64,000 nt of DNA from Proliferodiscus dingleyae (GCA_003988795.1 QYAK01000010.1:372001-436000); one strand, 5' to 3'. Shown: positions 1-11,841, counted from the first letter of the stretch. Numbers and translations: made by a program. The notes: a model not told the origin generated them from the letters alone.

Positions 1-1
1 C

Positions 2-892
2 TCCCTCAGCCTCCTCGACGCTCTCCTCTCACTCGCTACAGTTGCCTCCCTCCCTGGCTACACCAAGCCAACGTTCGTCTCTTCTCCAGGTGCGCACATC
101 TCGATCACCGACGGGCGGCATCCCATGATCGAGCAGCTTCTCAGCACCTCCTACATCCCGAACTCCACATCTCTGACCCCGGCGCAGCGCGCCCTACTGA
201 TAACGGGCCCGAACATGGGCGGCAAGTCCAGCTACGTCCGCTGCGTCGCTCTGATATGCATTCTGGCGCAGATCGGGTCCTTCGTGCCCGCCTCGCACTG
301 CGAGCTCTCGTTGCTCGACGGCATCTTCACGCGCATGGGCGCCTTCGACTCGCTCTTTACGAACCAGTCGACCTTCATGGTTGAATTGTCTGAGACAGCT
401 TCGATCCTCAAGTCAGCGAGCAGTCGTAGTCTGGTGATCTTGGATGAGCTGGGCAGGGGTACAAGTACGCACGATGGAGTCGCGATTGCTGGGGCGGTGC
501 TAGATTATGTTGTAAGGGAGACACAGTGCGCCTGTCTGTTCATTACGCACTACCAGACGCTTGCCGCAGCAGCTAAGGAGTTTGAGCAAGATGGAGAGTT
601 GAGGAATGTGCATATGAAGTTCAGTGCTGAAGAGAGTGCCGACGGGGAGGAGGAGATTACCTTCTTGTATGAAGTTGGTGAAGGCGTAGCGCATCGATCG
701 TATGGACTCAATGTAGCGAGGCTGGCAAGAGTGCCAAAGCAGGTGCTAGACACTGCCGCTTTGAAGTCACATGAATTGGAGATGGATGTCAAGCAGAAAA
801 AGCTGGGCAGTTTGTCAAAGATGTTAACAGGTGTATTAGAAGATGACGCTGATCAGTTCGATCAGCTAGTGAGCGGCATTGAGCAACTCTAA
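2..892 (+). CDS. MSH3: DNA mismatch repair protein MSH3, C-terminal part (5' truncated by window)
   Basis: Open from the left window edge in the frame of nt 2, so only the last ~296 residues are present. It is a MutS-family ATPase: Walker A TGPNMGGKSS at about fragment residues 68-77, the ST(F)MVELSETASIL helix, Walker B SLVILDELGRGTSTHDG and the FITHYQTL His switch. MSH3 pairs with MSH2 as MutSbeta, which binds insertion/deletion loops in the nucleus. The choice of MSH3 over other MutS homologues rests on the FTRMGAFDSLFTNQSTFMVE block and the tail, not on an alignment. No intron is seen in this part. It ends tail-to-tail with the next gene, 241 bp away. Confidence 0.9.
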   Translation, partial: SLSLLDALLSLATVASLPGYTKPTFVSSPGAHISITDGRHPMIEQLLSTSYIPNSTSLTPAQRALLITGPNMGGKSSYVRCVALICILAQIGSFVPASHCELSLLDGIFTRMGAFDSLFTNQSTFMVELSETASILKSASSRSLVILDELGRGTSTHDGVAIAGAVLDYVVRETQCACLFITHYQTLAAAAKEFEQDGELRNVHMKFSAEESADGEEEITFLYEVGEGVAHRSYGLNVARLARVPKQVLDTAALKSHELEMDVKQKKLGSLSKMLTGVLEDDADQFDQLVSGIEQL

Positions 893-1133
893 GGCTATGT
901 ATAATACAATATAGGTTAATAAAGAATGCTTTGAGTAATAGCAATGTGATCCGTGCTCATCATATCCGTCCAGTCGTGAGTAATGCATGGAGTGTAAAGG
1001 AAAGACTATTGGGATAGTCATAGACCAATAAAAGCAAGTAATGTAAACACATTCATAATCTCGTCATGTCCATAAACATCATAGCTCGAGTAAAGTGGGA
1101 TTTTTAAACTCGACGCAGGGGATTATAGACCGT

Positions 1134-3087
1134 TCAGATACTTTTAGTGCGAGAGCCAGGTCCGAAACCCACTTTGTCAGAGCTGTCTTTAGGGTTTGAA
1201 GGGCCAGGGCCTCGAATTCTACGCCTGCCAACCTGATGCGGAATAGGAGCAGATGCTTCTATTGGTTTCATCTCATCGAGATTACTTTGATAGTGATGGC
1301 CAAGACCGAAAGTGCCAGCCCAGACATGGTGGTAAAGTGGGTTTAAAGAAGGGTTATAGAAAACCTGGTTCGGGTAGATATGAGAGGTGCTAGCAATAGG
1401 CTGCCGTGCCTGCATCTGAGGTTGCGTGGTAGATTGCAGGATTTCTTTCCCAAACCCACGGAACGGGGCGGGCTTAGGAGCCGGTGTCGGTGAAGTCTGA
1501 TTGATGGGATTCGAGATCTTTGGATAGCGGGGCAAGCTATGAATGGGGAGATCGAATCTAAATAGTTCTTATCAGTATTTTGATTTGATTTCAGCACTTA
1601 GAACATACCTATGATCTTCCAAAGAGCTTTCTATTAGGCCTAGAAGTAGATTTAGTTGACAAACTTCGAGCCATCATTTTGCTTTCGTTCTTACCTGAAG
1701 GACTATGTCCACAAACGTCTTGAAAGATTCCAAAGCCTCTCTTCTTCGATTCTCCGATCGTTATTTTCATTTCTTCATCTTCGTCTGTAGCTGGAGCAAA
1801 GCTATGACCAAATGTGGAGCTAGATGCCATGGCTAGAGGGTTGAGAGTGGGTGCTGGATTCATGAAGAATCCTCCCGTCGGAGGCAGGCCATGCATCTGT
1901 GGATGATGCATCTCAGGTAGATGCTGCTTTTCAACTTTTCTTCCCGGGGCTGGTTTCTTTCCACGAGAGGTTCGAGCCCGGGGTGCGTTGACACTGATGT
2001 CTTTCAAAGCCGGCTTCCGAGCTTTACGTTTCTTCTTCGGAGTAGGCTCCTTGACCTATGTCAAATTAACAATCATGTCTTAGTTGAGATCTTCACACAT
2101 ACTGGGCTGTTTTCGTCGCCGGAGAGAGGTCCAAAGATATCCCGGGAGGCCCTGAATCCTCCATTGGCAAAATAACTGATCTCAGCTGGTTGGATTTCAG
2201 CTGACGTGGCGATCATCTGCTTCATAATGTTGCCATCCTTACGCTGGTTCCTCATCCTCTTCATCTCTGGGGTGGCAGAATCGAAAATATCCATGCCCGG
2301 CCATTGAATACCTTTGAGCTGAGTGATATCGGAGGCTTTTTCTCCGCTCTTCGTATTTTTCTGGATGGTAGGTTTCGATGGGGTCTTGAGCCTATTGATT
2401 TAGTTAGTACACAAAACAGGCGTAGAGGGAGGAGGCCACAAGTCACACTGCTTTTAAAACAGCGCAAAGTTAGGAATCGAGAAGCTTACTTGGGATCAAT
2501 GTTTCCCTTGGAAATGTCAGCAAAGTTTGGCACCGGGCGTCTGGTTGTTGGCGTATCGTAGAGATTGTCCGTGTCCCACTCGCCTCCAGCGGGGGGAGCA
2601 TGTCTTCCAGATGTTGTACCGTTCCAGAGGTGCATGCAAGGAACTGGAGCACGATAGATTGGTGTTTTGTCGAGCGCAAAACTGTCTGTCAGTTCTTTCT
2701 TCAACTGGGCAGAACCACCCATCAGCTAAATTGTTGCCGTGTAATAATGCTTCATTGACAGGAGTTTATGGCACTTACGGGACTCTTGTAAGGATCGAAA
2801 GTTTTGAGTCTCTTCTCTTTATTCGCTAATTTCTGGTCCTTCATGGCCATTCGTTCGGAAAGAAGAACATCCAAATTGTTAACATTGTACCAAACTTCGA
2901 ACTCGTCGAGTATTTCCTTCGCTTCTTGTTCTCCCTGAGCACGGATTTTGAGTTTGAAAATGTTGGCCAAGTGTGATTTTGAAGAGATGTGGGTGAGCAG
3001 ATGAGAGATGTCGGAAAACTTAGGCTTCTTTGGGCAAAGACTGCAGAGTAGAGGGACCGTTGACTCGGCCTTCATCTTCGGAGGCAT
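1134..3087 (-). CDS. C2H2-like zinc-finger protein of unknown function
   Basis: Six exons rebuilt on the minus strand: 3087-2779, 2725-2490, 2391-2103, 2055-1695, 1639-1609, 1557-1134 (549 aa). All introns are GT-AG and the frame closes exactly. The N-terminus has Cys15-x2-Cys18 followed by His33 and His39, a single C2H2/matrin-like finger; a helical segment follows (about residues 40-100). The rest is low-complexity and basic, with a Lys/Arg run PKKKRKARK that could be a nuclear localisation signal. A nuclear nucleic-acid-binding role is inference; I do not recognise an orthologue. The 31-nt exon 1609-1639 is supported by good splice sites on both sides and is required to avoid a stop. Confidence 0.72.
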
Positions 3088-4806
3088 ACTGACATCGGCT
3101 TCTGTGGCTATACTGTTAGCTGATGTTTCTTGAACTTGACAATGTCTTGAAACTGGTTGAAGAGAAGAACTAGAATGTAGGGAACCATGATTCGAGAAGA
3201 AGCAATCATGGGCTGTGTCTAGATACTCTGAAGCGTAGGTTGGTTCATTGTAGCTGAGTGAATGAAACGTTGCAGTTCAAGACGGGTCAGGCTTCGAATC
3301 GAAGTATTGATCTCTTAGAAGATGATGCCATATGGGTCCCTGGCTGTCGTGGAAAGTGACGGCAGATATCGTGGAAGCAGTTGAACCATATCTTTATGCC
3401 GGTGGATGTCCAACGGGTGAAATTCTGCTCATGGGGCTTATGCAAGGCGATGGAGCAATGTCGAACCCGAAGGTACATTGTCGTTGGGCTCCATAAAAGA
3501 TGACGGCTGGAAGAAGAGGCATTTGCAGACCTGGTGTTGAAGTGCTATGCTATTTGGGCATAGTTCCCTCAGGCAGCTGATTGAGGTGAATGCAGGTGTC
3601 AAGTGTGCGGAGATGGATCTTGATTACAAGAGAGAGGCAGTTACTTGAGAGAGATGACATGCCGTCTACATACCCGTTCAGTGGATGGTAAGCAATGCTG
3701 CTATGATTAGTGGTTTCCTTGAATGCACTTTGTCCGCAATGCATGAATACTCTCGTCGCTGCTGCTTGATAACTGGTAGATATTCCTCAATCGCAACTGC
3801 TGATCCGTCAGCATCTGCTCTCATAATCGTTGCTTCTGAACGACCAGTGGTCTTGAGAGATCCGTCTCTCCACGCACCTGCGATGCAAAGCACTATATAG
3901 GACTCTTCGATGCGAATCTGCAAGCAGCAATTGCAGTGGACTGTTCGACATGCAGCGAGAAGGGATTTCATCGAAGTCGCATATTGAAGTTGAGAGGAAG
4001 GGAGGACGGGATGAGTGGAAAAGGATGGGAGGAAAGATGGGAGGAAAGAAGAGGACGGGTTCGCTCGGTCTGAATTGGATTTCTCGCGGAAGGAGCGACA
4101 GAGAAAAACCAAATGTCAACATGCTCCACTCCTTCTGAATCGAGAAATCTGGATCTGAAGAATTGATGGATCTATGATCAAAAATGAAAGTATCTCTGTA
4201 CTTGATGAATACCAGCTGTTGAGGCGAGATGTATAGGTTAAGATGTTCCTCGAAGATATTACGTGATGCGCATTATTCCGTTGGAGGGGATAGCGCATGC
4301 TAAATAGTTTCTGAAAGAGAGCAGACGAACGATCACTCCGATATTTAATTTGCTGCCGAAGATGGTTCGAGAAAGAATGTATACTTTTCGACTCAGGTAA
4401 TAGTAGAGGTTGATGCGAATCTTCAGCAAGCCAGAGGGATAGTACCGTGATAACAAGAACCCAGGAATGATGTATGGAGTAGAGCAACTGCTGAAAACAA
4501 AAATGAGATTCACCTGAGTAGGGATATTCCATCCAATGTGGACTTCAGGTAATCGGACGAAAAGCAATCAGACGAAAGCAATGTATCACTAGCATTTGAG
4601 AAGATAAATTACAAGGAAATTCACTCTCTCATGACCAATGAATTCTTTCTTCTCCTGCCTTGTATCCTCCAACCACAAAATACGGGTTCCCGTATCGGCA
4701 GTAGGTTATTAGATGGCAGGAGATTTGCGCGAAACGCAATTGTGGCATTATTTTGGGGTGCATTTAGAGAGACTATGATCACTCTTCCATTACTCTTATT
4801 ATATCT
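3088..4806. other. 1.7 kb without a recognised gene
   Basis: Only short, compositionally odd reading frames on both strands, none with a recognisable domain or a splice pattern. A polypurine tract rich in GGGAGGAAAG lies at about 3985-4060. It may hold UTRs or promoter sequence for the zinc-finger gene. Confidence 0.5.
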
Positions 4807-6059
4807 TCAAGTATCATAATACTTGGGGCCGAGCACTCGCTCAATTACCTTCTTCGGCATACAGCTATACCCGGATCAGCATATATACAGACAATAGCAA
4901 ACCAATCAGCCACTTACTACACGGCGTCTACTTCTTCCATGCCAGGATAGCCAAGCAGTGAAAGTCCAGCAAGGCCAAAATTTGTGTGGAAGACGTCCAC
5001 CATATCCCCCGGACGGTCAGCGATACCGCCTTCTTTTGTATCCTACATCTCGTCAGTTCTTAAATTCAGCTCCCTTCATCGCCACCCACCTGGCATTCTA
5101 GAATAAACCTCGTCAATTTCTGACCGTCCACCCAATTCAATCGTCCAATCATCGTCATGCTGCTCATAACCCACCAGCTATAACACACATCCTCCAACTT
5201 TTCAGGCCTCCCGTTCAATCCACCTGCCTCTACCTGCCTCTCGCTCAACCAGCGGCCCAATTTGTCCTTGTCAACAACATCGATCCGCTGAGCGATACTC
5301 AAGGCCGCGAGACAAGCAAAGATCTGCCCCGAGTGTGACTCCGCCCCAGGGCTGACCCCATATCCACCGTCGAAATTCGCACATGAGACGATATAGTCGA
5401 CAGCTCTGTTGACGTCCACCAAGTCCATAAGATGTAACAACGAGAGAGAAATGAGCGCTGTGCAGATGAACCGCGTATCCTCCTCGCCCCATTCATCGCC
5501 CGCAAACGTTCCTGTCGTTCGATTCTGGAGATTGGCAACCCCTAGGGAGATTGCATGTCAACCTGTGTCCCGCAGAAAATGTATTCAGCAGGGCAACACT
5601 AACATATTCCCACCCCTAGCTTTCCCCCGCCGTCCCCCTTGCCTCTTCTCTCTAATTCATCTAGAGCATCTACAGTGGCAAGAATCTGTATGGCGCTCGC
5701 AGTATACAGTAAATGTGCGTCGTGCCCCGGCGCAGCTCCAAACCCCCCATCTTTACACTGACAGCTCAATACGAATTCGATCGTCTCGTCTCGGGGTAAA
5801 GCATCCGGTCTACCAAGCAAATGTAGCGATGTCAGTCCCCAATATAGACCATTTAGTCGAAGGTGCTCCGTCAGCCAGTACTCGAGCTCATCTTTCCGCT
5901 GCAGGCGTGTCAGCAGGAGATCTAGAAGCTTAGCGTAGTAGGTAGACATACGGTGTCAAGGCTCTGTATATACTTCACGTGCGGCTCAATAACGAGTTGG
6001 AGCTCTTCCGGCAGAGCACCAGACCCTCCTGCACGACCAGGACCCGAAACTAAAGACAT
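4807..6059 (-). CDS. BET2: Rab geranylgeranyltransferase (GGTase II) beta subunit
   Basis: Five exons: 6059-5952, 5898-5604, 5541-5090, 5042-4918, 4864-4807 (345 aa, close to the usual 330-340). Prenyltransferase alpha-alpha-barrel repeats are visible in order: CKDGGFGAAPGHDAHLLYT, FDGGYGVSPGAESHSG, GGLNGRPEKLEDVCYSWW, GGIADRPGDMVDVFHT. The Asp and Cys of LEDVCYSWW and the His of DVFHT are the family's zinc ligands. With its alpha partner and the Rab escort protein it attaches geranylgeranyl groups to C-terminal Cys residues of Rab GTPases. The last two exons were placed by matching the conserved YCMPK-type tail. An in-frame upstream ATG at 6188 would add 43 residues; I chose 6059 because the extra stretch does not look like family sequence. 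Confidence 0.9.
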
Positions 6060-6570
6060 ATTCGTACGTGCTTGTAGAATTGTTAAGCTAGTTGCCTGAA
6101 ATAGAAAAGGCGATGTTGTGATAGCTTTGCAATTCTGTGAGCCAATCACATTCGCTACAGTACCAGCCTTGTCTGCTGGCCCCGCCATTTACAGACGCCT
6201 TCACACCTCCCCAGACTTATTTTTAGTAGAGCTTTCAAATATTTCCTGGCATTTCCAAAGCTTCTCTACGTTCTGATGATATATATCGAGCTTTTCTGTC
6301 ACTTCTAGCAAGTGCTTGGCGACTCAGCATGCAACGATTCCTTTCAGAACGGACTCGGTCTTAAGAAATCTCCCGGCCGATTCCAATTGGTAATCTATAA
6401 GCACATTACGCTGTCCAACAACATCCCCTCTCTGCTCTTTCTTCTATACGATGAATTTCTTCTTCCGTCATCGGTCCCCCAAACCTTCATAACCTTTAAT
6501 CGTCTCATCTGTCTTGATCGAGGGACGATTAAGTTCGTTCTGACCCCACCTTCACCCTTCCCCCTCCATC
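6060..6570. promoter_or_regulatory. Divergent promoter region between BET2 and the GGCT-like gene
   Basis: 511 bp between two head-to-head genes. The stretch before 6571 is pyrimidine-rich (TTCTTC and CCTTC runs), as is common in fungal core promoters. No specific operator was recognised. Confidence 0.4.
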
Positions 6571-7599
6571 ATGGCTCGCAACCAAGCAGAAAGTACATGC
6601 TATGGTCAACGAGCCTTCGAATCCGCGAAAAAGCTCTGGAAAACTCGAACAGCCTCTCAGTCAGTCAGCTTTACTGCGCCCAGAATCCCAACAACGTCTC
6701 CCGGACGCCTAGCCAGCACATCATCCCAAGCAAGCACCGTCCTCTACCTGGCCTACGGCTCCAACCTCTCCGCTGAGACATTCAAAGGCGCTCGCGGCAT
6801 CAAACCCCTCTCTGCAGTAAATGCACATATACCCTCCCTCTCCCTGACCTTCGACCTGCCTGGCCTCCCATATATCGAGCCCTGTTTCGCCAACACCGCC
6901 TACCGCGATACAAAGTCTACCACCAACGACTATCACAAGGATCGCTGGCACAAGGGCCTAATAGGCGTCGTCTACGAAGTCACACCTGAAGATTACCACA
7001 CAATCATCGCCACAGAAGGCGGAGGAGCAAGCTATCAAGACGTGCTAGTGCCATGCTATGCACTACCGAAGGGAGCAAAGGGCATAGATCCCAGCCCCGA
7101 AGGACAGCCTTTCATGGCGCACACTCTGCTCCTGCCCCGAGACGAAGAATCACGTTCCGCTAGTGGGCGATTACAGCGGCCAGATCCGTCGTATGCGCAA
7201 GCTTCTGCCCGGTACCTAAAGCTGATCACCGATGGGGCCGAGGAGCATGAACTACCGGCCGAGTACCTGGCATATCTATACAACATTCGACCATACACCA
7301 TCACAACCACGAGACAAAAAGCAGGACAGGCGGTTTTCTTAGCTGTGTGGGCACCATTTATCCTAGCAATGATGCAAATTGGAAGAGGGCTGGTGGACGA
7401 CGATGGTATCTTGCCCAAGTGGTACGCAACCATCATGGGATTGGTGTTCCAGGCCATGTGGGGTGCCTATGACGGATTCTACAAGAAGGCGTTTGGCGAT
7501 GGAGAGAGGACTATCGGCGATACAGATCACGATGAGGTGATACGTCTGCAAAGAAGCTGGGACGAGAAACAGCAGCGAGGCCATCGCATAATGGTGTAG
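6571..7599 (+). CDS. Gamma-glutamylcyclotransferase-like protein with C-terminal membrane segments
   Basis: Single exon, 342 aa, ATG after a pyrimidine-rich leader. The GGCT/butirosin-BtrG-like fold is indicated by VLYLAYGSNLS (about residues 57-67) and the Glu149-containing ATEGGGASYQDV, the position of the family's catalytic acid. Such enzymes release 5-oxoproline from gamma-glutamyl amines or peptides; the fungal gliotoxin-pathway protein GliK belongs to the same superfamily. Unlike the compact ~180-200 aa core enzymes, this protein carries a C-terminal half with two hydrophobic segments (GQAVFLAVWAPFILAMM and WYATIMGLVFQAMWGAY), so it is probably membrane anchored. The substrate is unknown. 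It is isolated from any evident pathway partners. Confidence 0.75.
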   Translation: MARNQAESTCYGQRAFESAKKLWKTRTASQSVSFTAPRIPTTSPGRLASTSSQASTVLYLAYGSNLSAETFKGARGIKPLSAVNAHIPSLSLTFDLPGLPYIEPCFANTAYRDTKSTTNDYHKDRWHKGLIGVVYEVTPEDYHTIIATEGGGASYQDVLVPCYALPKGAKGIDPSPEGQPFMAHTLLLPRDEESRSASGRLQRPDPSYAQASARYLKLITDGAEEHELPAEYLAYLYNIRPYTITTTRQKAGQAVFLAVWAPFILAMMQIGRGLVDDDGILPKWYATIMGLVFQAMWGAYDGFYKKAFGDGERTIGDTDHDEVIRLQRSWDEKQQRGHRIMV

Positions 7600-8448
7600 A
7601 AAGTGATGTCACGCTCTAGTAAATGATCAGAGCCGAGATTTTTTGCTGATCAATGTATTCCTTTTTTTTCTTCCTGCTCTACTTACTGATTTGCACGCCC
7701 GTCGCTACAGCTCTCAGAGCAGGAACGGGATGTTTGCGCTTCGGCCGCGGCTTCTCATTGTGTATGGCAAACCACTCAGCTGGGAACGGTACATCCTGGC
7801 TCCCAGATGAGCGGGGAATGATGTGATAATCTGTACGATCCTGGTCTGGGTGCGACTTTCCACGCGGCAAGCAGCGATAGTAAGCAAAGGCCGCAATTCT
7901 CACTCGTCAAAACCACCTACGGAGTATATCGCAATAAGCCTCATCTATTACCATTCAGTGCGCGTCGCATTAGCCGCAGATAAGAAGTTCTGATATGATT
8001 CCAACCCGCATGCGTACCCGTTTTTGTGGGCTTATCGAAAATCTTGAAAATAACGGTGGTGGTGATGGTGATACTAGGGACGGAAGTGCTGCACTGTAGT
8101 CGTGCTTCGTGCCGAGAATGATGCCATTCGCGAGCCAGTCCAGTGCATCCAGGCACGGATCCTGGCTTCCTGGGCCAGATGGCAAATCCACCCGGGAAGG
8201 TCACCAGGGATCCTCGATCAACATGGGTGCATCTTGTGCTCTGCATATTTAAAAGGGAAGGTCCTTTGCTACGGGTATGTCTGAGAAATAGTCCAATGCA
8301 TGCATCTGTATCTGTATCTGCGTATGTAAGATTACTGTGCAGTACAGTAATTACATATGTACTGTGTCACGTCAGCATTTGACTTGCTCGTATTTCTTCT
8401 CTTTTAATCAATCGCAGCACCTCGATTGCGAGGTTGGCCGGACTCAAA
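7600..8448. other. Intergenic, no gene recognised
   Basis: 849 bp. Minus-strand reading frames of 60-101 codons show no domain and overlap each other. A short CTGTAT repeat lies near 8305. The last part is presumably the promoter of the permease gene. Confidence 0.4.
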
Positions 8449-10976
8449 ATGTCCGCATTCGGGGAAAAGGAGACCAATCCTGGCGTCACGGGGAGAGATG
8501 TCTACAGCCCTCCCGGCTCCCTGGTTCGGGAGCGGAAGCGGCAGTGGTGGAAACTGGGTGGTAAAGACATCAGTTTCGCTTCAGTAGACCCTGCGTCACA
8601 GTCAACTTCCTCCACTGCGTCGGTCAAAGATGATCTTGAGGCGACCGGCGAATCAACCGTTCGTGGAACTGTATTCGACGATGCCAGAGCTGCGGAGATT
8701 TATCAACCAATTGAGAAGTACGAGGGTCGGCATAGATTCGACCCAACTGCCACCTGGACTCCAGAAGAAGAGCGAAAGCTCGTCAGAGTGGTGAGGCTCC
8801 AAAGGACCAGGTTCGGTTGTTGGTTGCCTCTAACGAATGATTGTGTGTAGCTCGATTGGAGAATTTGCTTCCCAGCATGTCTCATGTTCTTCGCCCTACA
8901 ATTGGATCGAGGGAATATCAATCAGGCTTTGTCCGACAATATGCTCAGTAGGCCTATCCCAAACTGTAAATCTCCTCATATGGTGTATTGACGACCAGCC
9001 CATAGCTGATCTCAAGATGAACACGAATGACTACAACAACGGAATGACGATTTTCTACTGCTCCTTTTTGTTCGCGGAACTTCCCTCCCAGCTCATCAGC
9101 AAGAAAGTTGGGCCAGATAATTGGATACCGTACGCCGCTGAAAGTACCTCTTGATCGAGTTACGCTAACAATCTCGTTTGGGCAGCATTCAGATGAGCTT
9201 GTGGAGGTGGGTCAACAAGTCTAATTCTCTGAAGCTCACAAATACTAACATCAATTCAGTATCGTTGCTATATGTCAAACGAGACTAACTGGACGAACGA
9301 CATTTTATATAACTCGTTTCTTATTGGGTCTTTGCGAGGGGTAAGTCCAATCATCTAGAGATAAATTCTATGTACTTCTCGCTAACTTAGGTGATCCCAG
9401 AGGATTCATTCCTGACGTAAGGCTTTACTAAGTTCAAGAGTCCCTCGGTCTCAAGTTACTAATCAAGTCAGATCATTCTCTACCTTAGTTACTTCTACAA
9501 AAATAGAGAACTACCTGTTCGTCTCGCGTTCTTCTGGACCTCATACGTCAGTACGAACATCATCGCTGCATTCTTGGCTTACGGAATCCTTCATCTCCGC
9601 GGACACCATGGAATAGCTGGCTGGCGCTGGCTCTTCGCGATCGAAGGGGGCATCACTGGTCTGATAGGAATACTTGCATGGTGAGAAGTCGTAAATTGGA
9701 CTCGATATGGGTAAGCTAACATGCGTAGGTTCTATCTTCCTCCTTCGCCCACTCAGACCAAGAGCCATGGTTTTAAAGGATACTTCCGTGGTAAGAAGGG
9801 ATGGTTCACCGAGAGGCAAGAAGTTGTCATGGTTACTCGCATCTTGCGTGACGATCCTGGGAAAGCGACCATGCATAATGTTCGTAGTACTCCTCTTTTC
9901 CTCTAGCATTACTAACAAGACCACAGAGACAAGCAATCAGCTTCAAGCTACTCTGGGAGAGTCTTACTGATTATGACATGTAAGTACTTGAACCTTTTGA
10001 TATTTTCTCAGCTTCTGACTATCTATAGGTGGCCAATCTATCTCATAGGCCTAACGTGGACGGTTCCAATGGTATGACTTGACCAAATGATGTCCCCTGC
10101 TTCTTAAATCTAACATCGTCTTAGACGCCACCAGCCAGCTACCTTACCCTGACTCTCAAGGCTCTTGGCTTTTCCACATTCAATACCAATCTCCTTACTA
10201 TTCCGTCAAGCGTCTTGTTCATCTTGCAGCTTCTTTTCTGGACCTGGCTCTCCGAGAAAGTGAATCAGAGATTTTTGATCGGGGCTCTAAGTCAAGTATG
10301 GGTTATTCCACTGCTTGTTGCGTTGGAAACACTTCCAAAAACATTTGCCCATGCAAATTGGGTTCGCTTCGGCATCTCATCATTAGTAGTGGGATACCCA
10401 TATGTCCACGCAATTCTAGGTAAGTCCAACAGGCACCAATTGATTCCAAAATAATAGAAGTATGTAGCTAACAGTTAATCCCAGTCGCGATCACGAGCCG
10501 AAACTCTGGCACTGTAAGAACTCGAACTGTCGGTTCATCATTGTACAATATGGCGGTCCAGACTAGCAATATCATCTCAAGTCAGGTTAGAGAATCCACT
10601 TTCATCGCCACCATCACATGGTCACTCACGTCTTACAGATATACCGGAATGATGACAAGCCACTTTATCGAAGAGGCAACAAAGTACTTCTCGGCATAGC
10701 GGCATGGAATTTCGTTCTATTCCTTAGCGCAAAAGCCTACTACTTCTGGACGAACAAGTGAGTTCTTGCCATCCTTCCACAGGTCACAACATCTAAGCAG
10801 CGGGTTATAGTAAACGAGACAAGATATGGGACTCCATGTCCCGTGAGGAAAAGTTGCATTACCTAGAGACTACCGAGGACAAAGGGAATAAACGGTATGT
10901 ATTAATTGCAGTGGTCAACGTGCTACCGAGGCTAATACTCGACTATCTTAGGCTTGATTTCCGATTCGCTCATTAA
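8449..10976 (+). CDS. MFS permease of the Dal5 / allantoate-nicotinate (anion:cation symporter) type
   Basis: Fifteen exons: 8449-8790, 8851-8947, 9006-9129, 9186-9206, 9260-9340, 9401-9416, 9472-9680, 9729-9879, 9927-9979, 10029-10071, 10125-10419, 10485-10585, 10639-10757, 10811-10894, 10952-10976; 586 aa with a continuous frame. Family landmarks in order: WTPEEERKLVRVLDWRI, FFALQLDRGNINQALSDN, LPSQLISKKVGPDNWIP, GGFIPDIILYLSYFYKNRELP, GWRWLFAIEGG, GYFRGKKGWFTERQE, VGYPYVHAI, TRTVGSSLYNM and the C-terminal KRLDFRFAH. About 12 membrane helices are expected, at the plasma membrane. Relatives carry allantoate, nicotinate, pantothenate or similar small organic acids; the substrate here cannot be told. 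Exons of 16 and 21 nt make automatic prediction likely to fail. Confidence 0.88.
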
Positions 10977-11841
10977 GCATAACGAATTTCACCATCACGT
11001 CGAGACAATGATTTCTTAACTCTCGTTCAGCAAAAGGGAACAATGTGGGTGGACAAGGTCTTTGTACAGCAGGGATAGCGTGAGCATGGCGAGTGACGTT
11101 GTAGAATAGCTGGCCAAGAGTGAATTATATTATAACTATAAGTATAACAATATAAATCTTAGTGTATACCCGTCTTCATAGTACGCGTATATAACTGATC
11201 GAGGGACTCATAGCTCAGTAATTGTAGAAAAAAGCTCGGCAATTGTAGAGGATCCCTGTTAAGTTCAGCACATGCTGAACCTACTATTATTCAACTTGAG
11301 CATATACTAAACTTGTGCTCTGCACATGCTCTTATTTGTGTATAAGAATAGAAGATATACTCTAAATAGGGGGCTCTCGCAACCCCCCTGACCCCTAGGA
11401 CTAACCCTAACCCCTGTACTAACCTATAATTAAGTCCTACTTATAATTAAGTCTTATTTGTCAAACGTATACTAAACATATACTTAGCATGTGTTCAGCA
11501 TATTCCTAGCTTGTGCCTAACATATAGTTCTATATAAGCCTAATAGGTGTTAAACATGAGTTCAACATATGCTCAACCTACTATTATTGAACTTTTACGC
11601 GAGAAGGTCTGTGTACAATTGCCGAGCTTTCTTCTATAATTACTGAACTAGAAGCCGCTGATGGAGCCGAGTGGAAATATAAACATCATATTGGATGAAT
11701 AGCGTTGGATTAAGATGCATAAGTTTTGCTGCGGTATCATTGCCTCACTATCATGTCTGATCATCCTATATCAAGGATGCTGACCCAACCTTTCATGAAG
11801 ATTTGCCAGACCAGCAGTTTGCCCACGCAATGTTTGGCTGA
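10977..11841. other. AT-rich intergenic region holding a MITE
   Basis: No coding potential. 11100-11160 is strongly AT-rich (TATAACTATAAGTATAAC-like). The TIR element at 11211-11650 is described separately. Confidence 0.6.
11211..11650. mobile_element. Non-autonomous TIR element (MITE), TA-flanked, about 436 bp
   Basis: Left end GCTCAGTAATTGTAG... (11213-11247) and the reverse complement of the right end GTTCAGTAATTATAG... (11614-11648) match at 32 of 35 positions. Both ends are bounded by TA (11211-11212 and 11649-11650), as for a TA target duplication of Tc1/mariner-class elements. The interior has no ORF; it is AT-rich and contains a 20-nt near-exact direct repeat (11278-11297 and 11575-11594, one mismatch) and a short hairpin GTTCAGCA-CA-TGCTGAAC (11263-11280). 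The superfamily is inferred from the TA and the size only. Confidence 0.75.

Noticed and set aside
3678..4112. 144-codon minus-strand frame as a gene
   Set aside because: Its N-terminal part comes from a polypurine/polypyrimidine tract, a second frame overlaps it, and no domain is seen.
11401..11414. Telomere-like CTAACCCTAACCCC
   Set aside because: Only two repeat units, lying inside the MITE interior; not an interstitial telomere tract.
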